DNA from: Lithocarpus polystachyus | Taxonomy: Eukaryota > Streptophyta > Magnoliopsida > Fagales > Fagaceae | DNA length: 64,000 nucleotides | Assembly: GCA_033629205.1 (NCBI GenBank) | Contig: CM066171.1 | Coordinates: 10,999,501-11,063,500, forward strand | Direction: 5' to 3' | Shown: piece by piece, positions 23,840 through 35,528 of the stretch | How the letters are laid out: every line of letters begins with the position of its first letter | How positions within the stretch are numbered: position 1 is the first letter of the stretch | Program-made: the position numbers and the translations under genes | The notes under the pieces: generated by a model | Told to the model about the DNA's origin: nothing | Seen by the model: the letters and a program-made list of their open reading frames with translations, nothing else | Database searches by the model: none

Positions 23840-24715
23840 GGTTACCCCCAGAAAACAGCCTCCTCGACGCTCTTCGAAGGAACATTCTAATACCGTCAAA
23901 GAGGAGGTGATGAAACTTAAACGGGCCAAGGGCTATTAAGGAAGTATTTTACCCCGAATGACTGGCTAATACTGTGATGGTGAAGAAGAAGAATGGGAAG
24001 TGGCAAGTATGTGTGGATTACATAGACTTGAATAAGGCCTGCCCAAAGGACCCTTTCCCCATGTCACGAATTGATCAGGTAGATGCAACTGTGGGATGTC
24101 CCCAGATGAGCTTTCTGGATACTTTCCAAGGCTATCATCAGATACTTCTGGCCTTGGAAGATCAGGAAAAATAGCTTTTGTCACCCCCACTGGAAACTAT
24201 CATTATAATGTGATGCCATTTGGGCTTAAAAATGCGTGGTTTACTTACCAAAGGATGATGACACCGATGTTCGAGCCGCAACTGGGAAAAAATATCGAAA
24301 TCTACATTAATGATATGGTGGTCAAGAGCAAGAAGTAGGCTGAGCACATTGGTGACCTAGGAAACATCTTCGAAGTCCTGAGAGGGTACAAGTTACGACT
24401 TAATACTTCCAAGTGTTCCTTTCGCGTAGGGTCAGGGAAGTTTCTAGGCTACATGGTTACTCACCGTGGAATTGAGGTCAATCCAGACAAAGTCAAGGCA
24501 ATTAATAATTTGCAACCACCTCAGAATCTCAAGGAAGTACAGAGATTGACAGGGATGACCGCTACCTTGAACCGGTTCATATCCCAATCGGCAGATAAGT
24601 GCAGACCGTTCTACCAATTGTTGAATAAATGGAAGGGTTTTGAATGGACTGAGAAATGTGCCTTAGCATTCCGGCAGTTGAAGGAATACCTTTTTTCGGC
24701 CACCAATCATGTCTA
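23840..24715 (+). pseudogene. Reverse transcriptase of G1 (degenerate)
   Basis: RT motifs are spread over three open pieces, 23974-24174, 24096-24338 and 24453-24716. They include VKKKNGKWQVCVDYIDLNKA, the SFLDTFQGYHQI region, FVTPTGNYHYNVMPFGLKNA, and the connection region with SKCSF...GKFLGYMVTHRGIEVNP. The catalytic YIDD is changed to YIND, removing an essential aspartate. Stops separate the pieces. Confidence 0.88.
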
Positions 24716-25457
24716 AACCCGAGACGGATGAGGTCTTATTTGCTTATATTGCAGTGGCTGCCCATGTGGTAAGCCTGGTGCTGATAAGAGTTGATAGTGG
24801 TATACAAAAACCTGTGTATTATGTGAGCAAATCCTTACATGAGGTCGAGGTCTGATATTTGCCACTTGAGAAGGCTATTCTGACTGTGGTACATGCCACA
24901 CGCAAGTTTCCCCATTATTTCCAGTCACACACCGTTGTTGTCCTGACCCAATTGCCACTCAGGGCTCTGCTTTGAAGTGCTGATTATATGGGAAGGATTG
25001 CAAAATGGGGAACAAAGCTAGGGGCTTATGATATCAAGTACATGCCTCGCACTTTTGTCAAAGGTCAAATCCTTACCGATCTGGTGGCTGAGTTTGTTGA
25101 AATCCCAGTGGAAGGAGAAACGAGAAAGCAAGACATGGATGGAAATTCAGTTGGTGTAGCCTCAGTGCAAGAAGCTTTGTCCTGGCAAGTCTATGTTGAC
25201 GGCGCCTCGAACCTCAAAGGATCCAAATTGGGGCTAGTTCTGGTGTCACCTGAGAACATCACGATGGAAAAATCTTTAAGACTCGGCTTTTTGGCCATGA
25301 ATAATGAAGCTGAGTATGAAACTTTGTTAGCAGGAATGTTAATGGTTCAAAGGATGGGTGGAAGGACAATAAAATTTTTCTCAGATTCAAGATTGGTGGT
25401 GGGTCAAGTCCGGGGAGAGTTAGAAGCCAGAGATCCCAGAATGCAAGAATATTTTTA
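24716..25457 (+). pseudogene. RNase H plus archaeal-type RNase H of G1
   Basis: The first part matches the RT-linked RNase H (VYYVSKSLHE, YLPLEKAIL, HYFQSHTVVVLT) with two TGA stops. It continues in the open frame 24988-25458. That frame carries a second RNase H-like domain with WQVYVDGASNLKGS, MNNEAEYETLLAGM and FFSDSRLVVGQVRGE. This duplicate domain is the archaeal-type RNase H found in Tat-lineage elements. Confidence 0.85.
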
Positions 25458-25559
25458 GCCAGGTTAGACATTTACAGTTTGGGTTTAAATCTTTTAGTTT
25501 ATTACAAATCCCTAGAAGTAGAAATACACATGCAAACTCACTTGTAATGTTAGCAACCT

Positions 25560-26600
25560 CTTCGGCACAGAGTCTACCGAGAATAATTCTCGTTGAAGAT
25601 TTTATTAAACCCTTTGGGTTGAGAAAAGAAGTGTTATCCATCCATTAGATAAGGGTAGGTCCTAGTTGGATGGATCCTATTTTACAATTCCTCAAAGATG
25701 ATGTTCTACCTGAGAACAAATTAAAGGCAAATCAGATACGAAGGAAGGCTCATCGGTTTTGGCTGTCCGAGAATCAAAATTGTATAAGAGTTCTTTTTCC
25801 GGGCTATATCTATTGTGCATACATCCTGAAGTAGTTGAAATTCTCTTAGAAGAATTACATGAGGGAATTTGTGGAAGCCACACAGGTGGGAGGTCTCTAT
25901 CCTATAGAGCTCTCACTCAAGGATATTGGTGGCCCAATATGCAGAGAGAGGCCTAAGAGTATGTCAAGAAATGTGATCAGTGCCAGAGATTTGCACCAAA
26001 TATCAATCAGCTAGGAGGAGTCCTCAATCCTTTGTCTAGCCCTTGGCCTTTTGCTCAATGGGGTTTGGACATTGTGGGACCTTTCCCCAAAGCAGCAGGA
26101 AACGAGAAGTATTTATTGGTGGGCATAGATTATTTCACTAAATGGGTTGAAGCAGAACCACTGGCCAACATTCGGGACATGGATGTAAAGAAATTTATTT
26201 GGAAGAACATTGTCACACAATTCGGAGTCTCTCACGCCCTAATTTCGGATAATGGACTTCAATTTGACAGCAAATCTTTCTGGAGATATTGCTGTGAGCT
26301 AGGAATAACTAATAGGTATTCTACCCCAGCCTATCCACAAGGGAATGGTCAAGCTGAAGCTGTAAATAAGGTCATAATAAGTAGGCTCAAGAAAAGATTG
26401 GATGATTCCAAAGGAAAATAAATAGAGGAACTACCACATGTTTTGTGGACATATCGGACTACACCTCCGAGATCTATTGGAGAAACTCCTTTCTCAATGA
26501 CTTATGGGGGTTGAGTATGTTATTCTATTAGAAACTAGATTTCCTACGTTAAGAATTGGTGTTAGAGCTTGACAATACTGCATCATTGGTATTGGCTTTT
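25560..26600 (+). pseudogene. Integrase of G1 (degenerate)
   Basis: The zinc-binding N-terminal region (EGICGSHTGG...GYWWPNM, then KKCDQCQRF) is followed by the open catalytic core at 26032-26421. The three acidic positions are present in GLDIVGPF, ISDNGLQF and NGQAEAVNK. A stop follows GK, then a frameshift near 26510, after which VEYVILLET and FPTLRIG can still be read. Homology fades by about 26600. Confidence 0.88.
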
Positions 26601-28168
26601 GAAATCTTTACATTTTCCTTTTTGAAATCAAATGTTGCATGCATTCTTGCAGACTTTCGTGTAATCTAAAAAATAAATTAAAGACTTTTATATTTCATTA
26701 TATGTTCAATAATGTTCCTACTAAAAAAAATGGATTGTTTAGGTGTAGTTAAATAGTAAAAAGTAAAATGCTAAACAAAATTTAACACATTATCACCACA
26801 TAACCATACACATATACTATTTTATTTATAAAAAGGGGGGGGGGGGGGGGGGGGGTTCCTCCCTATTTCTTGGGTTGGGGCTAAAAGATCATATAGAGCT
26901 ATAACCTAGTAAATTGAGAGAAAGAGAGAGATAACTTTGGAAGTATTTGGGAATTTGGAGTTTTATATTTTGGGTTTTTGAATGAGTCGTTGTGTTATTA
27001 TGATAATCTTATTGCTTTTAGTGAAATTTCTTCTTGTCATCGTCCATGGACATGTACGTTCAAACTGCATGAATTTTTGTTTCCATTGTGTCCGTGTTGA
27101 TTTATAGGAATATGTCTTATTTTTAGTTTGAATTCAAATTGTGCCATTGCACAACATATAAAAAAAACACTTAAGAGTAAATGGATAAGATAATACATAA
27201 TAAATATTTAATTAATAAGAAGTTTGCACGATTTATACATGTTAAATACATGTAGAGAATGTAAAACCCAACAAAAATATATATTGAGTAGTATAATCTA
27301 TATATATCTATATATAATAGTATTAAAGTATAATTTAAACCTTAATAATAACAATATATCCTTCTAGAAAACACTATTAAGGAGGTCCCAATAGGCCACT
27401 ACAAAAGTAATATAAGTACGTTGTTGCTAAGGAATAGTGACTGCAGTAATTGTCTGGCCAAAATCTTGCAGAGATTGTGGCTAGTCTTAATTATATTATA
27501 TAATTCTTGCTTGATTCAACTTCGATGAGACTGATCAGTACGCTATATTTTCAGAGTCAAATTAGCAGGCATACACGTTCACACTTAAACTATTCTTTCT
27601 ATTTTTTTTTTTAATGATCAGATACATGCACGCGAACACTTTCAAGTTTCAATAATTCAAACATGCTGGGAGGAAAACATTTTCAGCGCGTAAAAGAGAT
27701 TTTTTCTGCATTGTCTTTCTTTAAGCAATTTGTCTACTGGCATTGAATGTGGCTCGTGTTTTGCACTTTGCACACGCTTGGCTCTTCTCCTGGAAGCTGC
27801 ATTTTGCAGCTGAGCACGAAGAACAAGTTTCAAAATTTTGACTTACTCTACTTCAATTAATTATTGGATTTGTGAACTTAAAGAATGCAAGCTTTTGACT
27901 AGGAAAAAGGTACTACTATGGTACTAGCTAGGAGCTAGCTGCTATATGCAAAGGAAAATATGATGATTGTAAAGAGAAATAAATATCTCATGCTTAATTA
28001 ATTTCCACTTTTTTCCCCTTTAAAGTGTGGAAATTAATATGAGAGACAGAGAGTGTAGCTTGATTCATGATATAGGAAATGATTGGAGAATGAGGAATTA
28101 TCATAGGGAAGCTTTGCTTGATTGTTAGATTCAAAATCTGACAGCATTGATAAGAAATTAACAATATA
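26601..28168. other. Intergenic DNA between G1 and second Helitron
   Basis: AT-rich, with a G homopolymer near 26836-26856. No gene, RNA or repeat structure could be supported. The 3' part of G1 is absent. Confidence 0.5.
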
Positions 28169-31100
28169 TTAGTGTGGCTGCACGTGGCTGCACGTGCAAG
28201 GCACGTGCTGCCCAGTAGTAAGAAAATTAATATAAATAAATTTTGTGTGTAAAATCGTAAATTTTGACTCATTTAATTTGATTATATTAAAAAAGAGGTC
28301 TAAGAATACAACAAAATATCACAATATTTTCATTTTTAGGATCCGAATAGATTTTTATTTTATTTTATTTGAGAGAAATGCTACTTTCATAACATTTTTA
28401 AAACAATTTTTAAATGACAAATTGTTATTGGTTTTAAGCTGATAACATTGTTATTGTTATTCTCAAAACATTTACTTTCAGTTGTATTTTATTATTTTAT
28501 TTCGACTTGTTAGAAATTGATACTTTAATATTTGTGAAATTTGTTGTGTCGGTATAACAATATATATGCCAACTTACATAAATATTTAAAAAAAAAAAAC
28601 TTTAGGCACTGTAGAAATTAATGTTAAAATGTTATGGACTTAGCATTTTTTTATTTGATCTATAAGAAATTGAGATTTCAACAATTGTGAAAATATTGTG
28701 ATAATAATAAGTGTTGCAACATTTTCTCAAAACATTTATTTTCAGTTGTGATTGGTCACAGTCTCATATTTTATTATTTTATTTTGACTTGTAAGAAATT
28801 AACACGTTAATAATTGTGATAGTATTGTGAAATTTGTTGTGTCAGTATAACAATATATATGCCAGCTTACATAAATATTTCAAAGAAAAAAAAAAACACA
28901 AACCGATTATTGAAAAAAAAAAAAAAAAAAAAACTTTAGGCTCTGTAGCTACAATGCTAGTTGAATAAACCAAAAGCATTGTAACTCTAGTACTATCCAT
29001 CAATTATAGTTTACCTATGATTTGTTATGAAATTAATGTTAAAATGTTGTGGACTTAGCATTTTTTTTTATTTGATATACAAGAAACTGAGATCTCAACA
29101 ATTGTGAAAATATTGTGATAACAATAAGTGTTGTAACATTTTCTCAAAACATTTATTTTCAATTGTAATTGGTCACAGTCTCATATTTTATTTTTTTATT
29201 TCGACTTATAAGAAATTGACACGTCAATAATTGTGAAAATATTGTGAAATTTGTTGTGTTAGTATAATAATATAAATGTCAGCTTACATCAATATTTAAA
29301 AAACAAAAAAAACACAAACCGATTACTGGAATAAAAAAAAAGTGACTAACTAAACCATAATTGTGAAAATATTGTGAAATTTGTTGTGTCAATATAACAA
29401 TATAAATGCCAGCTTACATCAATATTTAAAAAAAAAAAATATAAACTGATTACTGAAAAAAGAAAAAAAGAAAAAAAAAGTGACTCATGAAAACGGCACT
29501 GTAGATGAACAATGAAAAACACTACATGAACAATGCTAAAGCACTGCAGTGGCATTGCCGCAGTCTCATATTTTATTATTTTATTTTGACATAAGAAATT
29601 GACACGTCAATAATTGTGAAATTTGTTGTGTCAGTATAATAATATAAATGTCAGCTTACATCAACATTTAAAAGGAAAAAAAAAAAGAAGGTGACTAACT
29701 AAACCAAAGCACTGTAGCTACAATGCTTAAGAAATTGAAATCTCAATAATTGTGAAAATATTGTGAAATTTATTGTGTCAGTATAACAATATATATATAT
29801 ATATATATATATGCCAGCTTATATAAATATTTAAAAGAAAAAAAAACCACAAACCGATTACTGGAAAAAAAAAATACTTTAGGCATTGTAGAAATTAATG
29901 TTCAAATGTTGTGGACTTAGCATTTTTTTATTTTATCTATAAAAAACCGAGATCTCAACAATTGTGAAAATATTGTGATAACAATAAGTGTTGTAGATGA
30001 ACAATGAATAACACTGCATAAACAGTGACAAAGCACTGTAGCGGCATTGCCGCTTTTATTATATAGAAATTTCTTGTGTCACTATAATAATATCAGCTTA
30101 CATCAATATTTAAAAGAAGGAAAAAAAAAAAAAAAACACAAACCGATTACTGGAAAAAAAAATAGTGACTAACTAAACCATAATTATGAAAATATTGTGA
30201 AATTTGTTGTGTTAGTATAACAATATAAATATCAGCTTATATCAATTAAAAAAAAAACACAAACCGATTACTGGAAGAAAAAGAAAAGAAAAAAAAGAAG
30301 TGACTCATGAAAATGGCACTGTAGATGAACAGTGCCAAAACACTGGATGTACAGTGCGAAAGCACTATAGCGGCATTGCCAAAATATTTATTTTCAGTTG
30401 TGGTTGATTACAGTCTCATATTTTATTATTTTATTTCGACTGTAAACAAATTAACACATCAATGATTGTGAAAATATTGTGAAAATTTGTTGTGTTAGTA
30501 TAATAATATAAATATCAGCTTACATCAATATTTAAAAAAAAAAACACAAACCGATTACTGGAAAAAAAAAGTGACTAACTAAACCATAATTTTGAAAATA
30601 TTGTGAAATTTGTTGTGTCAATATAACAATATAAGTGTCAGCTTACGTCAGTATTTAAAAGAAAAGAAAAACATAGACCGATTACTGAAGGAAAAAAAAA
30701 AAGAAAAGAAAGTGACTTATGAAAATGGCACTGTAGATGAACATTGAATAATACTGCATGAACAGTGCTAAAGCACTATAGCAGCATTGCCGCTTTTATT
30801 ATATAGAAATTTGTTGTGTCAATATAACAATATAAATGTCAGCTTACATCAATATTTAAAAAAAAAAAAAAAAAACAAAAACCGATTACTGGGGAAAAAA
30901 ACGTAACTAACTAAACCATAATTGTGAAAATATTGTGAAATTTGTTGTTTCAGTAAAACAATATGAATGTCAGCTTACATCAATATTTAAAAGAAAAAAA
31001 AAGCATAAACCAATTACTGAAAAAAAAAAGAAAAGAAAAAAAAAACATTGAATGCAAAAACATTGTTATATAAAAATTTGTTGTGCCAGTATAACAATAT

Positions 31101-32299
31101 AAATGCCAGCTTACATCAATATTTAAAAAAAAAAAAACACACAAACCGATTATTGGGAAAAAATGTGATTAACTAAATCATAATTGTAAAAATATTGTGA
31201 AATTTATTGTGTCAGTAAAACAATATAAATGTTAACTTACATTAATATTTAAAAGGAAAAAAAAAACATAAACTGATTATCGAAGAAAAAAAAAAAAGAT
31301 GACTCACAAAAACGGCACTGTAGATGAACAGTGAATAACACTGCATGAACAATGCCAAAGCACTATAGCAGGGAAAAAAACATAAACCGATTATTGGAAA
31401 AAAAAAAAGAATGACTCACGAAAACGGTACTGTAGATGATCAGTGAATAACATTGCATGAATAGTACAAAAACATTGTTATATAGAAATTTGTTGTGTCA
31501 GTATAACAATATAAATATCAGCTTACATCAATATTAAAAAAAAAAAAAAACACAAACTGATTACTGGGAAAAAAAATATGACTAACTAAACTTTAATGGT
31601 GAAATTTATTGTGTCAGTAAAACAATATAAATGTCAGTTTACATCATCAATATTTAAAAAAAAAAAACACACAAACCGATTATTGGGAAAAAAATGTGAT
31701 TAACTAAACCATAATTATAAAAATAAAAAGGTGATTACCGAAGAAAAAACATAAACTGATTACCGAAGAAAAAAAAAGGTGACTCACAAAAACGGCACTG
31801 TAGATGAACAGTGAATAACACTGCATAAACAATGCCAAAGCACTATAGCAGGAAAAAAAACATAAACCGATTACTGGAAAAAAAAAATAGTGTGACTCAC
31901 GAAAATGGCACTGTAGATGATCAGTGAATAACATTGCATAAATAGTACAAAAACATTGTTATATAGAAATTTGTTGTGTCAGTATAACAATATAAATACC
32001 AGCTTACATCAATATTAAAAAAAAAAAAAACACAAACTGATTACTGGAAAAAAAAATACGACTAACTAAACTTTAATGGTGAAATTTATTGTGTCAGTAA
32101 AACAATATAAATGTCAGTTTACATCAATATTTAAAAGGAAAAAAAAAACATAAACCGGTTACTTTTGAAAAAAAAAAAAAAAAAAAAGCGACTCACGAAA
32201 CCAAAATACTGTTGCTGCTACAGTGCTGCACAGTGTAACAACACTGAATGTACAATACCGAAATACTGTGGCGGCATTGCTGCTTTTTATATATTAAGA
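28169..32299 (-). mobile_element. Second Helitron-like element containing a tandem array
   Basis: On the minus strand it ends CACTAA|T (28169), preceded by a perfect hairpin, GCACGTGC-CTT-GCACGTGC (plus coordinates 28190-28208). It starts TCTTAATATATAAAAAGC at 32299. This fits the Helitron pattern of a TC start, a subterminal hairpin and a CTRR end. The flank before TC is T rather than A. The interior repeats ACAAACCGATTA-type units about 19 times. No Rep/helicase frame is present. The family is that of 4191-7572, and the first ~300 bp (plus orientation) align directly. Confidence 0.6.
28190..28208 (-). other. Subterminal hairpin of Helitron-like element
   Basis: A perfect 8-bp stem with a 3-nt loop lies 17 nt from the CTAA terminus. 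Such hairpins are the presumed termination signal for rolling-circle transposition. Confidence 0.6.
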
Positions 32300-32586
32300 A
32301 AAGGAGTGAAATTGTTGATTTTCTTTGTAATGTAATGATTCTTAATTTTTATATAATCTTCTTTGGACTACCTAATAGTGCTAAATTTTATTAGTTTAAA
32401 CTAACAAAAACTTACCATCTTTTTGGATTAAATAAACAAGTACTATTCTATTAAATAAGGTTTAATCTTCTCTAAACAAACTCTAATTAGATTAGCTGGA
32501 TTCTTAATTTTCTACAAAGCCTCTAATTAATGTGACTTCTTTAGTAATACTTATTAATTAAACATGTATTGATCCAATTTTGGTTC
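32300..32586. other. AT-rich spacer
   Basis: No feature seen. The last five bases, GGTTC, form the left target duplication of the next element. Confidence 0.6.
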
Positions 32587-33339
32587 TGTAGGGGGAAAAG
32601 GCCCAATACCAGATAATGGGTCATGGGCCTGTCCGAGGAGGCCACTCGTCCGAGGACACCTAGTTATGAAAGAAGTACCTGGCCTAACTCCCCTCTGACG
32701 TACAAGCTACGCGAAGGAGAAAAGGACTTGTCCGAAGAGAAATTACTGCTCGGATCATCAAAGGAACGGCCGAGATGAATGTTCCAGCACCGGTCCTGAT
32801 ATTTCCGAGGAATCCCCTGACTTATATGGGCCAAAGGGGACAGGTGGCAACAAGAAGATATTTTATAAAAGGCTGCTGCAACCGCATTTATGATCCTGCA
32901 GCTAACATCATGGCTGCATTAATGAAGAATAGACGTCTGAACAGTGACCCTGATGGGACAAGTATCCAAAAAGAACCAATTACTGGCACGTGAGGGGAAC
33001 TGACGTATAAATAGAGCTGGAAGCAAGGGAAGAAAGGAGATTGAACATTTTTCTGGAGAAACTAAGGAGAAGAGAACAGAAAGAGAAGAAAGAACTAAGA
33101 GAAACCTTCAAGAATCAGCTAAGTCCCACTCCTCGGACAGAGCCGAGCAGGACTTAACACTCCCTCAGTACTTCGTCTTCATCAGACTGGTCACAACCAT
33201 ATTTAGGCCAGAAGCAAGCCTATTCTCAACCTTGTTAGTTCAACCCACTCTCTTACAAAATCATTGTGAGGGTGCTTTTTGTTTATTGGGCCAGAGTCCA
33301 TCTCTCCTGTAGGCCCCATCTGTAATTTGTGCCCCTACA
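32587..33339 (+). repeat. 5' LTR of G2
   Basis: It starts TGTAGGGGG and ends GCCCCTACA (TG...CA). TATAAATA at 33006-33013 is the likely LTR promoter. An AT-flanked 72-codon frame inside the LTR occurs in both LTRs and is not a gene. Confidence 0.95.
33006..33013 (+). promoter_or_regulatory. LTR TATA box (G2)
   Basis: TATAAATA precedes the purine-rich R/U5-like part of the LTR. The same box occurs at 36785-36792 in the 3' LTR. Confidence 0.6.
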
Positions 33340-33340
33340 A

Positions 33341-33359
33341 TTGGCGCCGTCTGTGGGGA
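33341..33359 (+). other. Primer-binding site of G2
   Basis: TTGGCGCCGTCTGTGGGGA begins two bases after the LTR. From memory, TGGCGCCGT matches the complement of the 3' end of plant tRNA-Asp(GUC), a primer used by several Tat/Athila-type elements. The middle of the site is diverged from that tRNA. Confidence 0.7.
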
Positions 33360-33394
33360 CTAACGGCGACGTTGGCGAGCTGAAAGCTTGAACT

Positions 33395-34906
33395 ATGGTG
33401 GGATCAGGTCCTAACAGGGCGGAGTCAGATGATTCCCAGCGTCTTGATCACTTTTCACGACTCGAGCGTGAAAGAGACCGCGAAGGAAGTGTGCACAGAA
33501 GTCACATAGGAAAGAGCCAACATGGGGAAAAAGGTAAAGAATCCCGCAAAGACACAACAAAGAGCATGCAACGGGAGATTGATCGCCTGAAAAGGAAACT
33601 GCACCATGCACGGAGGAGGCGCAGTCCATCTAGCAATCTGTCCATCACGGATGACTCCTCTGACGATAGCAACGACGGTAGCTACAGACACCGCTCCGGG
33701 ACGCCCTCAAGTGAGACTTTCTCCTACGAGGAAGAACATCACCACGACCGCAGGAGCAGAAATACCTCCTCACGGGGCAAAGGAAGCGATGCGATGAATA
33801 GGGCACTCAACCAGATCTCCAAGTCACCCTTCACGCACAGCATCGAAGGAGGGAGCCTCCCTCGACGTTTCACTCAACCCACCTTCACCGCGTACGATGG
33901 GAAGACTGACCCGGTAGAGCACGTGAGCCATTTCAATCAGAAAATGGCTGTCCACTCTCGGAATGAGACTCTCATGTGCAAAGTGTTCCCCTCCAGTCTG
34001 GGACCTATAGCCATGAGATGGTTTGACGGCCTCGCGGCTGACTCCGTTGGGTCCTTCCGGGAGCTTACTAGGGCTTTCTGCTCTCGGTTCGTTACGAACA
34101 CAAGGGTCCCTCGGCCACTAGACTCCCTGCTGTCCATGTCTATGCGAGAAGGGGAGACATTGAAAACGTACTCGGACAGGTACTGGGAGATGTTTAACGA
34201 GATTGAAGGCAGCTTCGATGACGTGGCTGTAAGAACCTTCAAGGTCGGCTTACCAGTTGAGCACGATCTGAGGAAGTCGTTAACTAGGAAGCCACCAAGG
34301 AGTGTGCACCAGCTAATGGACCGCATTGGCGAGTATAAGCGGGTCGAGGAGGACCAGCTACTTGGAAATGGAAAGGCTAAGGTTATCCCTCAGGAGAGGA
34401 GGGATTTCAGGTCGGACCAGTATAGCCACAGCAGGCCGCAGACAGACTACAGTGTGCAATCCGGGTCTACTGCGTCACAAGCTATTCATGCCGTGTTCCA
34501 AGAGCCCATCCACCTGATTCTGAAAAAAATTCAGAACGAGCCATACTTCAGGTGGCCAAACAAACTATGGGGAGACCCTGCGAAGCGCAATCAGAGTCTG
34601 CATTGCCAGTATCACCAGGAACGGGGGCATACCACCGAGGACTGCAGAACTCTGAAGAGCCACCTGGCACAGCTTGTGAGGGAAGGAAAGCTGCAACAGT
34701 TCGTCTATCCGCCAAATAACCAAGCAAGCCACATCAGGCCAGGGGCTTCAGGGACCGCCTCATCAAGGCCCCCGCTGGGCACGATTAATGTGATCTTCGT
34801 GGCCCCCGGGAGAACTGGATCCTGCCCTTCCAGGGTAATGTCTATCTCCACGACGTCTACCGAGGACCCAAACCAGGAGCCAAAAAGGGCAAGGATGGAC
34901 GTCTGA
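33395..34906 (+). CDS. Gag polyprotein of G2 (503 codons, open)
   Basis: This is the structural protein that packages retrotransposon RNA into particles. The ATG lies 55 bp after the LTR, and the other copy with a 5' gag end starts the same way (MVGS). Residues 1-130 are charged and basic/serine-rich. The Gag core spans about 158-320, with MRWFDGL at 208-213, SDRYWEMFNEIEGSFDDVAV around 260-279 and EYKRVEED at 313-320. A zinc-knuckle-like CxxHxxxxHxxxxC occupies 404-417. The frame ends with TGA at 34904. The protease continues in the same frame, and the related copies read R at this position, so the TGA is probably a CGA-to-TGA change that detaches Gag from protease. Confidence 0.9.
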   Translation: MVGSGPNRAESDDSQRLDHFSRLERERDREGSVHRSHIGKSQHGEKGKESRKDTTKSMQREIDRLKRKLHHARRRRSPSSNLSITDDSSDDSNDGSYRHRSGTPSSETFSYEEEHHHDRRSRNTSSRGKGSDAMNRALNQISKSPFTHSIEGGSLPRRFTQPTFTAYDGKTDPVEHVSHFNQKMAVHSRNETLMCKVFPSSLGPIAMRWFDGLAADSVGSFRELTRAFCSRFVTNTRVPRPLDSLLSMSMREGETLKTYSDRYWEMFNEIEGSFDDVAVRTFKVGLPVEHDLRKSLTRKPPRSVHQLMDRIGEYKRVEEDQLLGNGKAKVIPQERRDFRSDQYSHSRPQTDYSVQSGSTASQAIHAVFQEPIHLILKKIQNEPYFRWPNKLWGDPAKRNQSLHCQYHQERGHTTEDCRTLKSHLAQLVREGKLQQFVYPPNNQASHIRPGASGTASSRPPLGTINVIFVAPGRTGSCPSRVMSISTTSTEDPNQEPKRARMDV

Positions 34907-35400
34907 CCAGTTTTAAGCTTCTCGGACGAAGATAAGCAGGGGACAATCTAGCCCCATGACGACGCTCTGGTCATCACCCTTAGAATAGGGGGGTACAATG
35001 TGAAGAGGGTGATGGTTGATCAAGGGAGTGGGGCTGAGGTCATGTATCCAGACCTGTACAAAGGACTGGGCCTACGGCCTGAAGACCTTACAGCGTATGT
35101 ATCGCCCTTGGTCAGCTTCGACGGAAAGACCGTCATCCCCAAAGGCCAGATCAGGCTACCCGTACAAGCAGGGTCCGAAGTGGTCGAGGTGGACTTCATA
35201 GTTGTAGATGCGTACTCTCCCTACATGGCTATCTTGGCCAGACCTTGACTCCACGCCCTGGGGGCTGTTTCATCAACCTTACACCTAAAGGTTAAGTTCC
35301 CGTCCGGAGGACGAGTGGAGGAGATCGTAGGAAGCCAACCAATGGCAAGGCAATACCTCATAGTCGCCATTTCACATCGGCCCAATACCGAGCCAGCAAC
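34907..35400 (+). pseudogene. Protease of G2, split by in-frame stops
   Basis: In the same frame as gag, sequence continues LSFSDEDKQGTI, a TAG stop (34949), then PHDDALVITLRIGGYN, VMVDQGSGAEVMYPDLYKG, and VDFIVVDAYSPYMAILARP, ending in TGA at 35246. The catalytic DQGS is intact. Homology continues past that stop (LHALGAV). Shortly after, the element jumps to non-coding sequence, so RT and the rest are deleted. Confidence 0.85.
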
Positions 35401-35528
35401 CACCTCGGTCGGAGGGTCGTAGCAATTCTGTACCGCACCCTTGGAATGTATATAACCTAAAAAGGTATTATTATCAATGAAAGTGTCCATTCTCATATTT
35501 GACTCAACTATATTGCTTACCCCTAAGT

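Larger units (their letters stand above)
21381..26600 (+). mobile_element. Degenerate Tat-lineage Ty3/Gypsy retrotransposon (copy G1)
   Basis: The order LTR remnant, gag, protease, reverse transcriptase, RNase H, second (archaeal-type) RNase H, integrase identifies Ty3/Gypsy. The extra RNase H after the RT-linked one is a hallmark of the plant Tat lineage. The 5' LTR (from TGTGGGGATAAGGGCCC) runs into the middle of gag, so the LTR end, primer-binding site and gag start are deleted. No 3' LTR follows integrase. Many stops and frameshifts make it immobile. Domains are listed separately. Confidence 0.9.

Noticed and set aside
32775..32993. Small 72-codon gene, also present at 36554-36772
   Set aside because: Both lie at the same position inside the two LTRs of one retrotransposon, so the duplication is explained by the LTRs. 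No recognisable domain.
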